The notes under the pieces: model-generated | Databases searched by the model: none | Told to the model about the DNA's origin: nothing | What the model saw: the letters and a program-made list of their open reading frames with translations, nothing else | Program-made: the position numbers and the translations under genes | Shown: positions 19,963-21,243 of the stretch, one piece after another | Layout of the letters: each line of letters begins with the position of its first letter | Position numbering within the stretch: position 1 is the first letter of the stretch | Assembly (NCBI RefSeq): GCF_000611645.1 | Contig: NW_014013261.1 | Span: 9,132 to 30,374 of the forward strand | Source of the DNA: Monoraphidium neglectum | Lineage: Eukaryota > Chlorophyta > Chlorophyceae > Sphaeropleales > Selenastraceae | Reading direction: 5' to 3' | Length of the DNA stretch: 21,243 nucleotides

Positions 19963-21243
19963 ATGGGCCGGGACGACTCGGACTCGGATGACGATACGTA
20001 CGTGTACTACGGCACTCCGCTGCAGGACGAGCAGCCGCAGGGGCCCAGCCGTGACAAGGCGCCGCAGGATCCAACGCAGACGCGCGCACTGCCGGTGCAC
20101 CAGCAGGTGTGCGTGGCGCGCACCGCCTTCTCGGGGGCCGCAGCTTTGAATAGAGCGTCCAGAAGCAGTTGAGGATTGTGTGTGATAAATACCACGGCCC
20201 TTGGTGCATCACAGCCAGTGCAAACACAACGCCCCCGCATGGTCAGCGCAAAGGCAGTGCGCTCTCGCAGCATGGCGCACCCCAGCTGCCGCCCACGCGC
20301 CTCCGCTTGTGCACTGCTAATGTGTTGCCGCAGGAGGTGACCGACGAGCAGGGGCGGCGGCGGTTCCATGGCGCGTTCACTGGCGGCTTCTCAGCTGGGT
20401 ACTACAACACAGTCGGCTCTAAGGCAAGCAGCGTTGGCTGCACGAGTCAATGACTGGTATCACACGGCGGCGTGCACGATCAGGGGCAGCGGCCACATAC
20501 CTTATGATTTCGCAGGCATGTTCCTTGCAGCGGCGCTGCTCGCGTACTAGCCGCCAAAAGGCCCAGGCCCTCTGTCCCATGCGCTGCCACACCCCGTGCA
20601 GGAGGGCTTCACGCCCGCCACCTTCAAGTCTTCCCGCACCGCACGCGCCGGGGCCGGCGACCAGCAACAGCAGCAGGAGCAGGGGCAGCAGCAGCAGCAG
20701 CAGGGGCAGCAAGGGCAGCAGCAAGGGCAGCAAGGGCAGCACGACCTCGACTTCTTTCTTGATGAGGATGAGAAGGAGGAGCGAGGCCGGTTGGCCCTGG
20801 CCCTCGCCCCGGATTACGACACCTTCGGCGACGCCGCTGCGCAGGCCGCGCGCGCCCGCGCCGCGGCCGAGGCCGCCGGAACCGCGCGGCCGCAGATCAT
20901 CCCTGGTGGCGTCATCGACGAGCTGGTGGCGCCTGCCGCCGCCGGCGTGGGCGTGCGGCTGCTGCAGAAGATGGGGTGGCGCCAGGGGCGCGGCGTCGGC
21001 GCGGCCAGCGCCGCGCCGGCGGGCGGCAAATGGGGGGCGGTCGCGGGCGTGGGCGTGGAGAACACGCCCATGTATGTGTTGGAGCCGAAGCATGATCTTC
21101 ACGGCCTAGGGTTTGACCCTTTTGAGGGCGCCGAGGAGTTCCGCGCAGCGCAGCACGAGCGCCGCGACGCCCGCGCGGGAGCCGCCGCGCGAGGCGGTGC
21201 CGGCGGCGGCGCCCGCGGCCGCGGCGGCGGCGCCGGCGGAGAA
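19963..21243 (+). CDS. GPATCH1: GPATCH1/TOUGH-like G-patch splicing factor (3' end outside window)
   Basis: Three exons seen: 19963-20106, 20334-20423 and 20602 to beyond the window end, giving 292 residues. The N-terminus [20 protein letters not shown], then [20 protein letters not shown], then [12 protein letters not shown] are the conserved N-terminal block of GPATCH1. A glutamine/glycine tract lies at about residues 99-122, followed by an acidic stretch. The G-patch (about 185-215) contains [17 protein letters not shown]. The motif [12 protein letters not shown] at about 242 is also conserved in the family. Exon 2 ends AAG|GCAAGC, a GC donor; homology across VGSK|EGFTP makes this splice site nearly certain. 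In animals GPATCH1 is a spliceosome-associated partner of a DEAH helicase; the Arabidopsis homologue TOUGH acts in RNA processing, including miRNA maturation. The protein is nuclear. The frame is still open at the edge in a Gly/Ala/Arg-rich segment. Confidence 0.95.
20659..20743 (+). repeat. Gln/Gly-rich CAG-type tract in GPATCH1 exon 3
   Basis: An imperfect run of CAG and CAA codons with interspersed GGG codons, giving alternating Gln and Gly. It is inserted between the conserved N-terminal block and the acidic segment that precedes the G-patch. Confidence 0.9.

Overview
The window looks like nuclear DNA of a chlorophycean green alga with motile cilia. The evidence is very GC-rich coding sequence with third-position G/C, spliced genes with short introns (mostly GT-AG), coding sequence packed with in-frame CAG/glutamine and alanine tracts, TGTAA polyadenylation signals (the green-algal type) past the stop codons, and an axonemal central-apparatus gene. 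The species cannot be named from this. No bacterial operon, CRISPR array, phage, transposase, rRNA or tRNA is visible. LAYOUT: (1) 1-122, possible Gly/Ala-rich 3' end of a plus-strand gene. (2) 546-2546, minus strand, five-exon TauE/SafE-family membrane transporter. (3) 2547-3538, divergent intergenic region. (4) 3539-12465, plus strand, nine-exon giant gene for a coiled-coil plus multi-ASH-domain protein, best read as CFAP74 of the ciliary central apparatus. (5) 12466-13675, convergent intergenic region. (6) 13676-17359, minus strand, four-exon gene joining a GATA-type zinc finger, long glutamine-rich tracts and a C-terminal SAM domain. (7) 17360-18569, mostly empty, with one cysteine-rich patch. 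(8) 18570-19624, minus strand, small secreted protein with a signal peptide and two EGF-like modules, each on its own phase 1-1 exon. (9) 19625-19962, short divergent promoter region. (10) 19963 to the window end, plus strand, 5' part of GPATCH1/TOUGH, a G-patch splicing factor. I rebuilt each gene by tracking reading phase across candidate splice sites; all internal junctions listed keep frame. The genes do not form one pathway; this is an ordinary gene-dense algal neighbourhood with two divergent pairs (TauE/CFAP74 and EGF protein/GPATCH1) and one convergent pair (CFAP74/GATA-SAM). The most unusual items are the GATA-polyQ-SAM architecture, a 32-bp imperfect inverted repeat that would fold into a hairpin inside an intron of that gene, a homology-supported GC-AG intron in GPATCH1, and the repeated growth of glutamine-encoding CAG tracts in genes on both strands.
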